Below, in pieces: positions 12,212-23,838 of a DNA stretch of 64,000 nt (position 1 is its first letter; every line of letters begins with the position of its first letter). Origin of the DNA: Eutreptiella sp. 'Long Island Sound 2002'. Lineage: Eukaryota > Euglenozoa > Euglenophyceae > Eutreptiales > Eutreptiaceae. The stretch spans positions 26,529,346-26,593,345 of the forward strand of contig OZ038397.1 of the NCBI GenBank assembly GCA_964036045.1, in the 5' to 3' direction. The notes beneath the pieces were generated by a model. It had not been told where the DNA came from. It did not search any database and was given only the letters and a program-made list of their open reading frames with translations. Both the position numbers and the translations under genes were made by a program.

Positions 12212-13326
12212 TCAGACCGCACACAAAGGCCTGCATGCACACACGGATCTGTGCCATCCACACAACCCCCTCCCCCCCTGTTTCGTTTTTGTTCTGCTTT
12301 GTTTGAAAGGGGGCATTCTTGGGGAACGATGATAAAACAGGAAATTGGACGAAAAGCCGCGTCGGCAGCGACGACCACTTGCCGCCCTCAGCGCACGAAT
12401 GGGCGTCCCACGCCTGCGTCGGGCATCTCTCGAAGGCAACACAAGACGGTAGCTTCGCACGCACCGGCAGCCCCCCCACGCGCTGTCGCAGCCAAAGTGT
12501 GCGGGACCACGGCATCCACAAGGGTAAGGCGCCGGATGGGCTTTCCCAATCATTTTTGTTTGTCGGGGGGGGGGGGGGGGCGGGATGAATGGGGGGATGG
12601 GGGAATGTCCAGCGCCTGACAGGCCCGTAGCCCAACAGGCCCCATCCGTCGCTGTACCGTAGGCAGCCCCGCGCTGGACGCGGAGCCACATAAACCACCA
12701 CAGACCCAGTCCGAGATCCGAGACCGGCACAGTGAAGTTTCCACCCCCGATGCCCATGCCCACACGCACACCCACGACCGTGTTAATTCATGGTCCTGAC
12801 CGGGGGCGCCGGGGGCCCTACGCAAGGCAGTCAGTGGAGTATCTGGACATCACACTCACCGCAGCCCCCTTCTTGGGGGGGGGGGGGGTCAAACGTCCCC
12901 TCCCCCTCCCCCCGGCTGTGGAAAGCAGAGGCTTGAGACAGCCCGTGTGCCTCGGGGGGAAAAGGTAGGAGCAAAAAAGCAAAGGTGAATGGGAACAGAT
13001 CATCGCCGACATGTCACGCGCGCCTTTCACTGAAATAGTTCAACGTTGCAGGAGTCCACCCCCCATTGCTAGGGGCCTGGGGCTAAGATTTGGCCGGGAC
13101 CTGCACCCTCTCCCCACCCCCCGCCCGCAGCTCTGCGGAGGGACAACCAAAAGGAATTGTCCTCCGGCCGCGTCTGGTACGCGCACTTTGGGTCCCCGAG
13201 GCCACACTTTCTGCCCGGGATCAACATGCTCCTGCACCCCTTACCATCACTTTATCCTTTTCCTGGTGCCACTGTCTCTGCACCTTGCCACTCTTTGTGG
13301 TCGCTTTAAACTGTCATTCTACGGAC
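12212..13326. other. No gene supported
   Basis: Mixed sequence with several C- and G-runs (near 12270, 12567 and 12878). Short open frames overlap on both strands without recognisable motifs. Confidence 0.5.
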
Positions 13327-13656
13327 CAGGGGTGGATATAGTGGGGGGGGGGTGGTCCCCCCCCCCCAGCCCCCCCCCCCCCCCCGATGACGATTACGAT
13401 TACGATTCACCCGTGTGACTGAACGGCAGTTTTGTCGGCAGTTTGACAAAAAATGTGATGACACAGCAAGGAAAGGGGTGCAAAACCCAGGTGGTAGCGC
13501 AGCTGCAGATTCATCCAACTCTGCGAACACACATACCTGTAAAGCGAAAAAGGTGCAAATCGTAATCATCATTCCGTCATCACTGCCTCCCGGCTCAACG
13601 CCCCCCCCCCCCCCACCCCCACCCCGGTAATGTCGTCACTATTATATCCACCCCTG
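13327..13656. mobile_element. hAT-like MITE with 8-bp target duplication
   Basis: The element begins CAGGGGTGGATATA and ends with the exact inverse TATATCCACCCCTG, a 14-bp perfect terminal inverted repeat. It is flanked on both sides by CTACGGAC (13319-13326 and 13657-13664). Termini beginning CAGGG with an 8-bp target duplication are the hallmark of hAT elements. At 330 bp it has no transposase and must be non-autonomous. Long G and C runs lie just inside both ends. Confidence 0.8.
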
Positions 13657-16293
13657 CTACGGACCCCAAGCGTATCAATGCAAGCAGCAGACTCACGTGG
13701 ATGCAGGGACCCAAACACAGTGGGTGAGGGTGAGGACAAATGGGTGCAGTTGCGGACATGGCGCGTCTGCTCCTTTATGGAGCATGTTCAAGAGGGCAGA
13801 CTTGGCTTCGTTGCGTGCACACATACCTGTTTGCCACACAAGTTGTCTGGGCGAGCCAGCGGCGATTGAGCCATGAACTTCTTGACTACGTTGAAGAAAT
13901 CCAACTGGTCCTGATGCTGGAGGGTTGCGGGGGCAGGGTGTGCGGGGGCGGAGTGCGAATCGGATGTGTCTGTGTGTGAGTGTGTCTGCATGTGTTTGTG
14001 CGTGTTTGTGTGTGTGTCTGTATGTCTGTGTGTCTGTGTGTCTGCCAAGCAACAACACTGCTCGTGTGTGTGTGTGTCTGTGTGCGCCAAAGCAACAACA
14101 CTGCTCAAACTGCACTCCTACAGTTTCCGGGATAAACCATGAGTTCAAGATTTTGGGCTTGCATAACCCCTAGCACACTGATTCACAGCTTCCCAACCAA
14201 ATGGAACACTACCAAGAGGAATGGACAAAAAATAGCGACCACCAAAACTGAGGACATGGATGGGCACAGGCAGAAGCATGGATGCTGACAGCCAACATAC
14301 TTTCTCATTCAACAACTGGTTGCCTTCTTTGTTGACAGAACGTAGTGAGCCTGCGCCCTTGCCTACATAACAGACAGCAGTGGTGGATGCATGCTACCTT
14401 CAGAATGGCCCCTGGACTCTTTTCAAAATGATACAACTGTTCTGATTTCAATTGCATAGATGAAACGACCCGGCTGTTCCTAACAAAAACGACGAAACAA
14501 CCCGGCTGTCCTAATGGTGTGCCAAAAATGCACTCAGTCATGCGTACCTGATGAGGCATTGGGACCAGGTGCTGGGCCGGGGAAAACAAGACCTCATAAG
14601 ACTTCCTATCTACACACCGACACGCATGCCAACAGCCAGCTGCTGGAGCTGGCGCTGGAGCTCAGCGACAGGGCTGTTGCAGGGCTGGAATCAAGCTAGA
14701 TTTGGGGTGGAAGGGTCAACAGGTTTTTTGGACTAGCTCTACCCTGGAATAAGAGGTGACATTGCACCACCACCCCACCTCCCCCTTACGCAAGCCTTGC
14801 CCGACGCGGTCACCGTGCGCAGAGTGATCGTAAACATGGTGCAGTTTTGGAATTTCACCACTTGAAGGGGGGAAAAATGAACCCGAACCTTTTCTTACGC
14901 CAAGTAAACTCGTTTTCTTTCGTGTAACCCCGATGTGGTAGTGGCTGTTGTTGTCATGGTAGAACATATTAGGCATACACCTGGATGCATCATTTTCGTC
15001 TTCTTTTTAACTTTATGTTAGGCCATTGTTAGCGGCTCTGTGTGCATTTTGGTGTGGGTTTGGTGTGGATGATGGACTTAATGTTCGTGGAGGTGATGGA
15101 ATTTCCGAAGAGGTGCCTGTTCTGGTGGGCCTTGAACTCGGGTCAGAGCTGGCAATTGTGTTTGCAGGCTGGTGCTGCTGAATGTGAATGTTGGGCTCCA
15201 TGTTGGCGACACCGTTCGACCCCACAAACGAAGTCAAATAAAATGCCACAAACCAATCAATGCGGACCTGGCAAGCTGAATAGGGGGTCATGGTAAATAC
15301 CCCGTCACGTTCAGCATCCCTCGACGTATATTGAAAGGTGGGGCGGTCTATTGAATGGGCCCACTGCGACCTTGGCAGTTCGTTGGTTGGTTGGTGTTCA
15401 TGGAGGATTGTTCTGGGGATTGGGCAATCGGTCCAGGCAATACAGCTTGGGCGCGGCGGGGGGAAGGGCAGGGATGTATTAGAAGGGGGGGAGGGGGGGG
15501 CAGGGGGAGGTCTGAAGGGGGGGGGGGGTTAGCTGGGACCCCCCTCCTCCCAGGTCCCCCTATGGTCTCCGACGAAGGCGGGCCAAGAATTTTGTACGCT
15601 CAAATCCTCTTGGCGCCGAAGCAAAACTTTGACTGTCAGCCTCAAACATTGGAAGGGGAGGAGGGGGGGCGGGGGTCCAGGGACCCACCCTCCTCCTACA
15701 GTGCACGGCCGTTCTGACACATCCCTGGGGGAGGGGCACAACTGCGGAGTGCCAGGCCACAGGCCCAGTGTGGCTGGGTATGCTTCAACACTCAGCGACC
15801 CGTCCTGCTGACGACGGTAACAGTGGTGATGCGGGTCCAGTTTCTCTCTGACCTCTGTGCGCCGCAACGTGTTGCCTTTTGAAAGATGCGTGCAGAGCGA
15901 ATCTTCCTCGGAAACGCGTCTCTTCAATTCAATGCTCAGCACCTCCAGACTGCATGCACGGCCCCGCCGGCATGGACCCACCCGCAGCTCCGGAACCGTC
16001 ACCTGGCGTCTGCTCTGGCATCTTCGCTCACGAATCATTGCGACGGGGGTGGGGAGATGCAGAGGTATGAAAATGACCCACGCCGCACCCTCTCGCGCCT
16101 GTGCACTGCCTTTGCGCGGACCCTTCGTTCCCTGTGGGGACTACAGAACGAAAAGGAACCCTCGGGCAGTGAAGAGGTTGTACCGAGAGGACTTGCCTGT
16201 GATCCCACAAGCGGTTGGCGGGCCCAGGGCGGGGGTTTGCTTGAGCCCCGGGGGGGGGGGGGGTCTAGGAGAGGGGGGTCCTGCCCCCCCCCC
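13657..16293. other. No gene supported; TG-rich tract and G-runs
   Basis: A TG/TCTG-rich tract occupies about 13966-14097. Two adjacent minus-strand open frames (15291-15013 and 14976-14716) are Ser/Pro-rich and unrecognised. G-runs occur near 15488, 15520 and 16250. Nothing here meets the bar for a gene. Confidence 0.5.
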
Positions 16294-16565
16294 GTGTGAC
16301 ATTCCGTCGGGTTGTTGCTCCTTTACGGGGCCCTGGACAGTCACCCGTTCTTCCCTTCGCATGTTGCGTCGGGTCGCTGCGTTCTGTCGGCCGCTGCGGC
16401 CGGTGCTCTTGCTGGTGTCGTTTCCGCGTTCGCGGAGCCCAGTGGTTGGTGTGTTGGGGCTGTGCTGGATGTGGCGGGATGTGCCGTTTGCGCGTCAGTG
16501 GCGCCCAATAATTTGCGTATTGAGGATGTGCTGGTTGTTGCTGGGGTCGTTTGACTGTTTTTGCC
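16294..16565. repeat. Dispersed 380-bp repeat, copy d (3' truncated)
   Basis: Begins GTGTGACATTCCGTCGGG after a C-run, like the copies at 10.1-12 kb. It loses similarity after GTCGTTTGACTGTTTTTGC near 16565, so the last roughly 110 bp are missing. Confidence 0.85.
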
Positions 16566-17221
16566 CCCCCCTCGGAATGTACCCTGGGCGCACAAAACAA
16601 CAGAATTGTTGGATGACCCAATCCGCCGATGGGTGTGGGTATGGATATCAGCAACAGGAATACCATTGGGTAGGTATTGATTAACAAGCAACCCTCCTCG
16701 ATGGGGGGGGGGGGGGGGCACCCAAGAAAGAAATTTTGGAGTCGCTGAGAGACGTGTCCAGAACCCTGCGTTTCAACTGACCCATAGGGGGGAGGGGGGC
16801 AAGGGTGTCTGCCCCCCTCTGTCGGAAGGGAAATTGAAGCAAGCCCCTGGACCCCGGGGCAGAACAGTTCTTGAAAAGGAACGAAGAGGCAAAATTCGTC
16901 CTTCAAAAAAAAATCAATGCGGCGGAAATGGTCCCTTCGGACGGGGGGCAATAGTCCGGGGGGGGGGGGGGGGGGCAGTATCAGGGCCTGGGCCATGGGA
17001 CCTGTGATCTCGATCAACCCCTTCTGGGCCGCCATGACTTTGCGGTGCCGAGCAACAGCCCTTTTCATCCGTTCAAGCGGTGGCACGGTAGCTGTCGTCG
17101 CTGCAGGGCCCGTTGGAGCCGGGGTGCTCAAATCCTTGGGACTCGGAGGCCGGGCAGTGGCCTGTACGCAGGGCAGTACGGAACATCACAACGTGACCGG
17201 GGTGGCCAGGGCCTCTGCAGG
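16566..17221. other. No gene supported
   Basis: Holds long G-runs near 16702 and 16960. Open frames are short and run through the homopolymers. Confidence 0.5.
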
Positions 17222-17604
17222 CTGGGGCAGGCGGGCTTTCAATTGGAAAAAGGGGGGGGGGGTCGATAGAGCCCCCTGGCTAGACCCCCCCACACCCCAA
17301 AAGGGGCTCAATTGGCGGGACCCCCAAAATCCTACCGAGACGGACCCCTGGGCCTCGGAGGTGACCCAAATCGGCAAAAAATGAAAATGGGATTTTTGGA
17401 ATCAGCGCGTCGAGGGGGTTCAGAAAAATCATCATTTGCCAGATATTGACCATTATTAATGCTCAAAAAAATTTCGGCGCCAGAGTTTAAAAAAACTGAT
17501 TAATGGTCCTGTCAATTGAGCCCTTTTCCCAGACCCCCCAGACCCCCAGTTTTGGGGGCTCTATTGACCCCCCCCCCCCCCAATTGAAAGCCCTACTGCC
17601 CCTG
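17222..17604. mobile_element. Fold-back element with about 105-bp inverted arms
   Basis: The left arm (CTGGGGCAG, then GGGCTTTCAATTGG, a G-run, ATAGAGCCCCC, and AAAAGGGGCTCAATTGG) is the inverse of the right arm. The right arm read backwards begins CAGGGGCAG, then GGGCTTTCAATTGG, a G-run, ATAGAGCCCCC and AAAAGGGCTCAATTG. The CAGGGG terminus resembles the hAT-like MITE at 13.3 kb. Immediate flanks (TCTGCAGG and GTATCCTC) are not duplicated, so the insertion mechanism is unproved. Confidence 0.65.
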
Positions 17605-19678
17605 GTATCCTCGAACCACTATGCCCGAGTGAGGGCAGAGGCCGGGCACCAGTTATCATTGGTCGCTGGTGCGCCAGAGCGCCGCCTGCGTTGGATGCGA
17701 GGGGCATGACCTGTATATGCTGACTACCCCAGATGGTCATCAGCCCCTGATCTCCCTGCCTCTGGGTGCAGAGAAAAAGCGGCGGGAAGTTTGAAACACA
17801 TGGTCAGAGCTACGCCAATATGAGCGAGCGTCCTGTGGCTCCTCCTGCCCCGAACACGCAGAGCCAATGCGATGCTCCGACAGCTTAGCACCTCTTTGGC
17901 AGCCGTGTGCTGGTAGGTCTCACCAGGGAAGTGTTAGAAGGGGGGGGGAGTGGGGGGAGGGGGGGAAAGGGACCCAACAATTTGTGTACCAAAAATGGCC
18001 CCACCAGATTGTCTCTATTGTAAATTGCGGTTTTCGCACGATGGTCTGGAGGTGGGGGGGGGGGTCCCAGGAGGGGGCTCACCCCATGGGGGTGTGTGGA
18101 ATGGAAACATACTGCGGGACCACAAACCCCTAACACGCAAAACCCAAGCGACACCGCCAGTACATGCAGCACCACATAGTCTAAGTTTGGCAACACATTC
18201 CTGGGGACATTGATGTCCCACTTTGAGACGCACTTCTGTGTGGGACAGGGCGCAGGGATGTGCAAGCGCTTCCCAGACCGCCCGCAGGCGCTCCCGCCGG
18301 CGCCACATCATGCCGGCGCATGTAAGTACCGACGGTGCGAAACGACAGTCATGCTGTGCTGAACGGGGATGAACACACCATTGGAGATAGAATCGGAGAT
18401 TGGGGCCCTTTGCCCATTGTTTCCCAGGAATCCACCAATTCGCCTGCGTGATCAATATGTTCCTTACCCAGGCTGCTCGCAAAGGATGCATTGCTGCGGA
18501 GAGAGAGCGGGCCACCACGGTTCTCTGCAGCAAGCATATCCCTGTGAAACGCAAAAAATGCAGGGCAAGAGGCAGATGTGTGTGGGACATACATGCGCAG
18601 CGATGTTAATAAACCCCCCCACCCGAAAGTAAGACCCTCCCCAAAAGTACGACCCCCCTTGGGACCCAGGACCAACAGTCCCAAAAGTGAACCCCCTGAT
18701 GGCACATGCAACACATTTGGGTCGCAAACAATCCACGATCATCCATAAAGTATTTACTGAGATTGGAACCATGAGGTGATAGGTTCCTGCTTTGCTTTGA
18801 AAGAGGGAAACCGGATAGGTGCCTCTTGATTGGCACAAAAATATAACTTGGGAAGACTGGCAGTTTGATATCAGAAAGAGTGGCAGGCAAATGGCCCATT
18901 GCTTTAAAAGTTTGCCACCACTGTCGACATCCAACGACACCTCTCTCGCGTTGGGTTGTTCCTCAGGCTCTTCACCATTCACAGGAGCCTCAACAACTTC
19001 AAGATCTGAGTGATTAGATGACTCTACCTCATCAATGCTGTCATTTTCCTCCAATTGCAGGTCATCTGAAGCATGGGCTCAGACATTTTGTGTGCCGGGA
19101 AAGGTAAAGTAGCAGCAAAGTGGAGTGACCAGTGTTTTGCTTAACCACGGGGGGGGGGGGGGGCGGGGGGGGTTAATTCAGGGACCCACCCACCCAGAAT
19201 TTTGGCATACCCACAGACCGACAAATGTCCCATCCCCCCCCCCGGGGGGGGGGGGGGTCTGACACCCACCCACCCACGTACCCAACTGAGACATGCAATA
19301 CAGAAGACCAAGTTTTTCACAGAGGTGAACAACCATCATGTCAGTCTAATTGTCATCATCACTGCTCGACTGAGAGGATGAAACCAGATCAGAGCTGGAG
19401 GACGAGGCTGAAGCAATGCCATGTAAACACACCATGGATAAACATGTTACATGGAACCTGCAACAGGAGAAAGAAAGAAGTGGCTCGATAGACCCAAGGG
19501 CCCCCACAAAGTCCCACCCCACCCCGGGGGGGGGGGGGGTGGTTGGACACCCACCCACCCTGAAATTCTGCCAGACCCACCCCCCCATCCCCCCCCCCCG
19601 TGGGGTAGGACGGACATTAAGCAAAACCCTGGGAGTGACCCAAAAGTAAGCCCGCCCCCGAAGGAATGCTGGGCTATG
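17605..19678. other. No gene supported; short shared motifs near G-runs
   Basis: Contains G/C runs at 17940, 18053, 19150, 19244 and 19529. The motif ACCCACCCACCC plus GAA(T)TT and TGCCA or TGGCA occurs near 19185 and 19550. A minus-strand frame at 18590-18015 and others nearby lack recognisable domains. Confidence 0.5.
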
Positions 19679-20540
19679 GTGCGTGAGCACAAGACGCGAT
19701 CAGCACAAAGCGCAGAAAGAAATGTGGCTCGTCAGTGGCCTACAAGACCATAGGTACCTTTCTGTCAACAAGGACGCAAAGATGCCAGTGGATGGACCAC
19801 TGAAAAAGCAAAATTCAGTGAAGATGCGGCGGTACGTATGTAACCAACGCCATGCAGGCCTCACCGGATCAATCTGTCAACCTGTCACTGAGTTCACATA
19901 CAATTGGAAACGCCGTAGACCCCTCCCCCCGGGGCCGAGGCCCCAAACGGATTGATGTCGACGGATCCAGCAAAGGGGTAAGGGAAGAGAGGACGGGAAA
20001 ATCGTAGCACCGGTCAGCGCAAAAGTCGCTGCATTGGCCAGCGTGTGGCATGTGCCATGAAGCAAATGCTTGCCCGGACCAAACGGCTTGGCTTTGCAGC
20101 CATCTGTGTAGCCTGAAAAATAATGTATCCCGTGTGCACGGTAAAATATATGTGGCGTGGCAGCACCAATTCAGTGTGCTGTCAACGTCCCATGGTGTCC
20201 TGCTAATGACGCGTGGTACTGCGGAGTGCAGCGCGCGCAAAACAGTGCTTCTGGTGTACCCTGAGAGTACCGCCAGCTGAGCCCAAGACGTGAGACTGAG
20301 AAGGCATCCATGCCACGTGTGCAAGAAGGGATGCACGTTCAAAACAGCACTAACGATGATGCTGGATATATGTTTGTGGGCGTGTGTCGTTGGTGTTTGC
20401 ATGGTCACAGTGTATTTGAGGTGCCAGTCGGAAGTCAGGCCTGACGGCTGTGCATAAATCAACGGTGGGTGTGTCCCTGTGAGGTGTGTGGTCATGCCCA
20501 TTGCAGTCAGGTTTGTTCCCATGCACGTGCCTTTGCAAAC
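19679..20540 (-). pseudogene. Unrecognised protein family, locus 2
   Basis: The minus-strand frame from about 20540 to 19990 matches the locus at 8.3-8.9 kb over roughly 150 residues. It includes PSGLTSDW, SWAQLAVLSGY, PW-D spacing and LHRWLQSQAVWSGQAFASWH. Farther downstream on minus, past a stop near 19870, lies the LTERYLWS and FCALCADRV module also seen at 12.0 kb. The order suggests a protein with an AVWxG block followed by a Cys-rich C-terminus. The copy is interrupted and probably dead. Function unknown. Confidence 0.5.
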
Positions 20541-22352
20541 TCTGTTGTCGACCGCCCCCCCTCCCCCCCGAAATGACGACGCCCCTTGGGACCAAGGACC
20601 AGCTGGACCGAAAGTAAGACCCCTGGTCTTACTTTGGGGGGGGGGGGTTATGGGGAATAATGAGCATGGCAGCGGCAGTGCCGTCAAATTTACAAGGTCC
20701 CTTCATTCTTTGGTATCCCCAACACCATCCCATGTTTGCTTCCAGCAAGAGAAGGGGGCTAACTGTGATAGTCAGCAGTCGCAATGCCATGGATACTATC
20801 CATGTGGTTCCAACGTCATGCCGTCGTTGTTCTCTGTCGCTGTCGCTGCTCTATTCTGTTGCAAAACGCTTCCACTTGTTTGCAACATACTTCAATTTTG
20901 GTTGTAAAACGCTTCCATTTCCCGATATGGCGTTGCCCGTGCCTGTCAAGCACTGTGGCCCTTCCATGACAAACCGTCCTACATCCTTGACAGGCAGCTG
21001 CCCAACGATTCCTGGACCCCAGTGCAGACCATCGGGTTTCATGCTTCCATGATGCAACTCCTGTCACTCTGCATTGATTCTGCAGCAGCATCCTGCCGCA
21101 CCTGCCAGACACTGTACCTGCACTCTGTGCATGAGGGCCACTAGCTAATCTCACACTAGGAATGCCGACGGCACTCCAATCCAATCCGCCTGCTGGATAA
21201 GAACATATGAGGGGCTGAGCACACATCCATCCTTTCTACAACTCATGGAATGCAAGGGGGGCTGGGGACAAACAGGACCCAAGATTGCAGGAGACTGGGC
21301 TCATGAAAAGTAAACACTTTGTAGAAAGAGCAGCCGTGCGGAGGTTGCATCCCACTTCTGGAGCATGTGCCAGTGCGCATGAGTCCCAAATACCTGTTAA
21401 AGCTGAGGTTCTCCACCAACGGAGGTAAATTCCCACTCCCATTGCTCAGCACTCCGTTGGCGAGGTACGACGGCACGTTTGCAGGCGGAACATCTGCAGC
21501 GACTTTAAGCGACGGGACCTCTATCTCAGGAGCCTCACTATCTCTGTGAAATGCCGAGTGTTCAGACGCAGAGCATGGCGCCTACACTGGGACCACCACA
21601 CAGACCGCTGCCCATCCACCACCCGTCTTCTGTTGCTGTCTCCGAGCCCCTCCCTCTCTCATCCATGTTCCCCTCACTGCACCCCCTAATTCCCTCTGTT
21701 TCTTCCCCGTTTCTTTCTGCGTTTCCTCAGCCGCCCCATTGCCTTGCTTTTCTCCGTCTAGCCCGAGTGGGAGAGATTGCACAGTTCAAGGAGACAGACC
21801 TCCAGCCAATCAGACGAGCCTGAAAGATTTGGACCGCCATGCCGCTAAGTTTTTGTTGGTTCAGGCTCACTGTAGCAATCCAGCCAGGCGCTGCAGCCAT
21901 CATGGGGTATGCCATATCAAGGAGGGCAAGGGCCCATTGCGGTCCATCCGAGTCACAAAGCAGTCGTACAAAAGAGGGAAACCAGAAGGGTCGACAGGAA
22001 ATAGGCATCCAAAGAGTGCCAGACATGCCAGCAAGCACTAGATGTGGCCAGCTCCCTATCCGCCATTGGTTGGAACCACATGGGGTGGTCAGTCAGGCCT
22101 CTTTGCCCCGCCCCTGTGCAAGTCCGCGCATTGCCCTGTGGCACGATTTTGCATGAAGTTGCTTTGCTTCCCACCCCAACCCGAGCCATTGCTTTGCATC
22201 CCCGGCGTGGGATGTAGATGTTGGATGCTAACCTTTACACTGCAAAGCAGAAGGCTGCAAAGCAGCAAAGTCAGAACAAAAAGCTCTTCAGCGACATTGC
22301 CATAGGCGCCTTTCGCTGTGACAACAAATGTACCCAGAGTGTCCTGAGGCAA
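20541..22352. other. No gene supported
   Basis: Includes a perfect 11-bp hairpin AAAGTAAGACC-CCT-GGTCTTACTTT at 20611-20635, beside a G-run. Its neighbouring CCCCTTGGGACC(A/C)AGGACC motif also occurs near 18655. A minus-strand frame at 22038-21727 (PQWALALLDMAYPMMAAAPGW) may be a very diverged relative of the 8.3/20 kb family, but I cannot show it. Confidence 0.4.
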
Positions 22353-22823
22353 TCAGAGTGTGGCTCGAAATGATGTCTTCACTGAAACTAACCTGCAGAA
22401 TGTCGGACTCACCTGCTGGATGCCTTGTTCATTGATCACGTACCTCGCTAGACAAGCGGCGCAACACAGTAGCATCGCTGGACCAATCCGCACACCACGC
22501 ATCACAAGCCGATAATGACACAAGTGCCATGACGCATAAGACCCTCCATGCCACACCGCATGGCGGCACAACCACTCCCACAGATCCGCCGTTGAAAAAA
22601 GGAACTCTTGTTGTAAGCGCTGTGCAATGAATGACAGCCAGTGCACAGTTAAAGGGGTATCCCATGCAGTCTTGCTTGACAACATAACAACCAGTGGACG
22701 GCACAGATCATGGCAGATTTTACTATCGGTGGGGGGTAGGAGAAAAGTAGGGCAACTTGCATCCACGCAACCGTGGACATAAGCATACTGGCCCATGTGC
22801 CAATGAATGGGAGCGCAATACAT
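22353..22823 (-). pseudogene. Unrecognised protein family, locus 3
   Basis: A 156-residue minus-strand frame carries LWEWLCRHAVWHGGSYASWH, matching LHRWLQSQAVWSGQAFASWH at 20 kb and LVHWLANKAVWEG at 8.4 kb. An upstream TAWDTPLT segment parallels TPWDVDSTL. The frame is uninterrupted here but lacks the WAQLA and CADRV modules, so it is either a fragment or a diverged member. I do not recognise the family. Confidence 0.45.
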
Positions 22824-22897
22824 AGGGTCACACAGATTTCAAATTCCACACCTCTTCCATGGTGTCACAAACAATGTCATGGCAGCAGATGGGCCAA

Positions 22898-23001
22898 GTT
22901 TGCATCCCCCCACCCCAACCCATTGCTTTGCATCCCCCCACCCGACCCATTGCTTTGCATCCCCCCACCCCGACCCATTGCTTTGCATCCCCCCACCCCG
23001 C
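22898..23001. repeat. Minisatellite, about 27-bp unit
   Basis: Three to four units of CATTGCTTTGCATCCCCCC plus ACCCCGACC. An isolated relative sits at about 22160-22203 (CCATTGCTTTGCATCCCC), suggesting local spread. Confidence 0.9.
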
Positions 23002-23838
23002 CGTGGCATGATGATGACGGGCACAGTGCCACAATTCCCACATCCACACCCACAAAAAGGCACATTACAGGCTCGAGGGATATCAGGCAAAAATGAGGGA
23101 GAAGGGCAGGAACGAGGAAGAAGCGGGGGGGGGGGGGTGGCATCAACAGCATCGTCGGCTTGAAAAAAAAAAGGGGGACTGTGACAGAAACAAGGAGACC
23201 AACACAGAGTGGATAAAGATGAGAGAAACTTTTGAGCTGGAAAGAGGGAGAGGGATGAGAGATGCAATAAACACTGCACAAATGCTCGCACCCACCCTTA
23301 ACAACTGCCAATGCACCTGCCCTTAACACCCGCCCATAAACTTCCACGGCCCACAGCCCATAGAAATAAACCATCCTCCTGTGCAACTCCTTACCCTCCC
23401 GAAATTGTCCTTGATCCTCCCCCACCTACATCCACTCGCATTTTGGGGGCAAGTAGTCCATATCTTGGCTGTTCAGGGGAGAAAGGGCATATAGATAGAG
23501 TTGTGAAGGCGGTTGCAATGTGGTGTCTGAATCCAATTACCCTACAATGGGCCAACCCAAAAAAGGGTGTGCAACAACAATGTGAGACGTTTACTCAGCA
23601 AGCGACTGGCACCTTGCAAGACGCACCGCAACGCTGTCGCTCAGGGGTTTGGTTGGTGGTGGAACGACCATGGCTACTTCCCTCCCCTTTGAGACGCGGG
23701 TGAAGAGGAGTTGCTCAGCAAATGAGAACAGGGGTGAACCGGTTTCGCCGGTTTTAACTGAGCCTGATTGGCTTGGTGGACAACACTTGCATGAGAATTT
23801 CTCAATCAGGGTTGAACGGGTGGGGGTTAAAACCTAAT
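23002..23838. other. No gene seen
   Basis: A short G-run near 23128 and short open frames only. Confidence 0.5.

Noticed and set aside
17222-17604. 8-bp target duplication for the fold-back element
   Set aside because: Flanks TCTGCAGG and GTATCCTC do not match.
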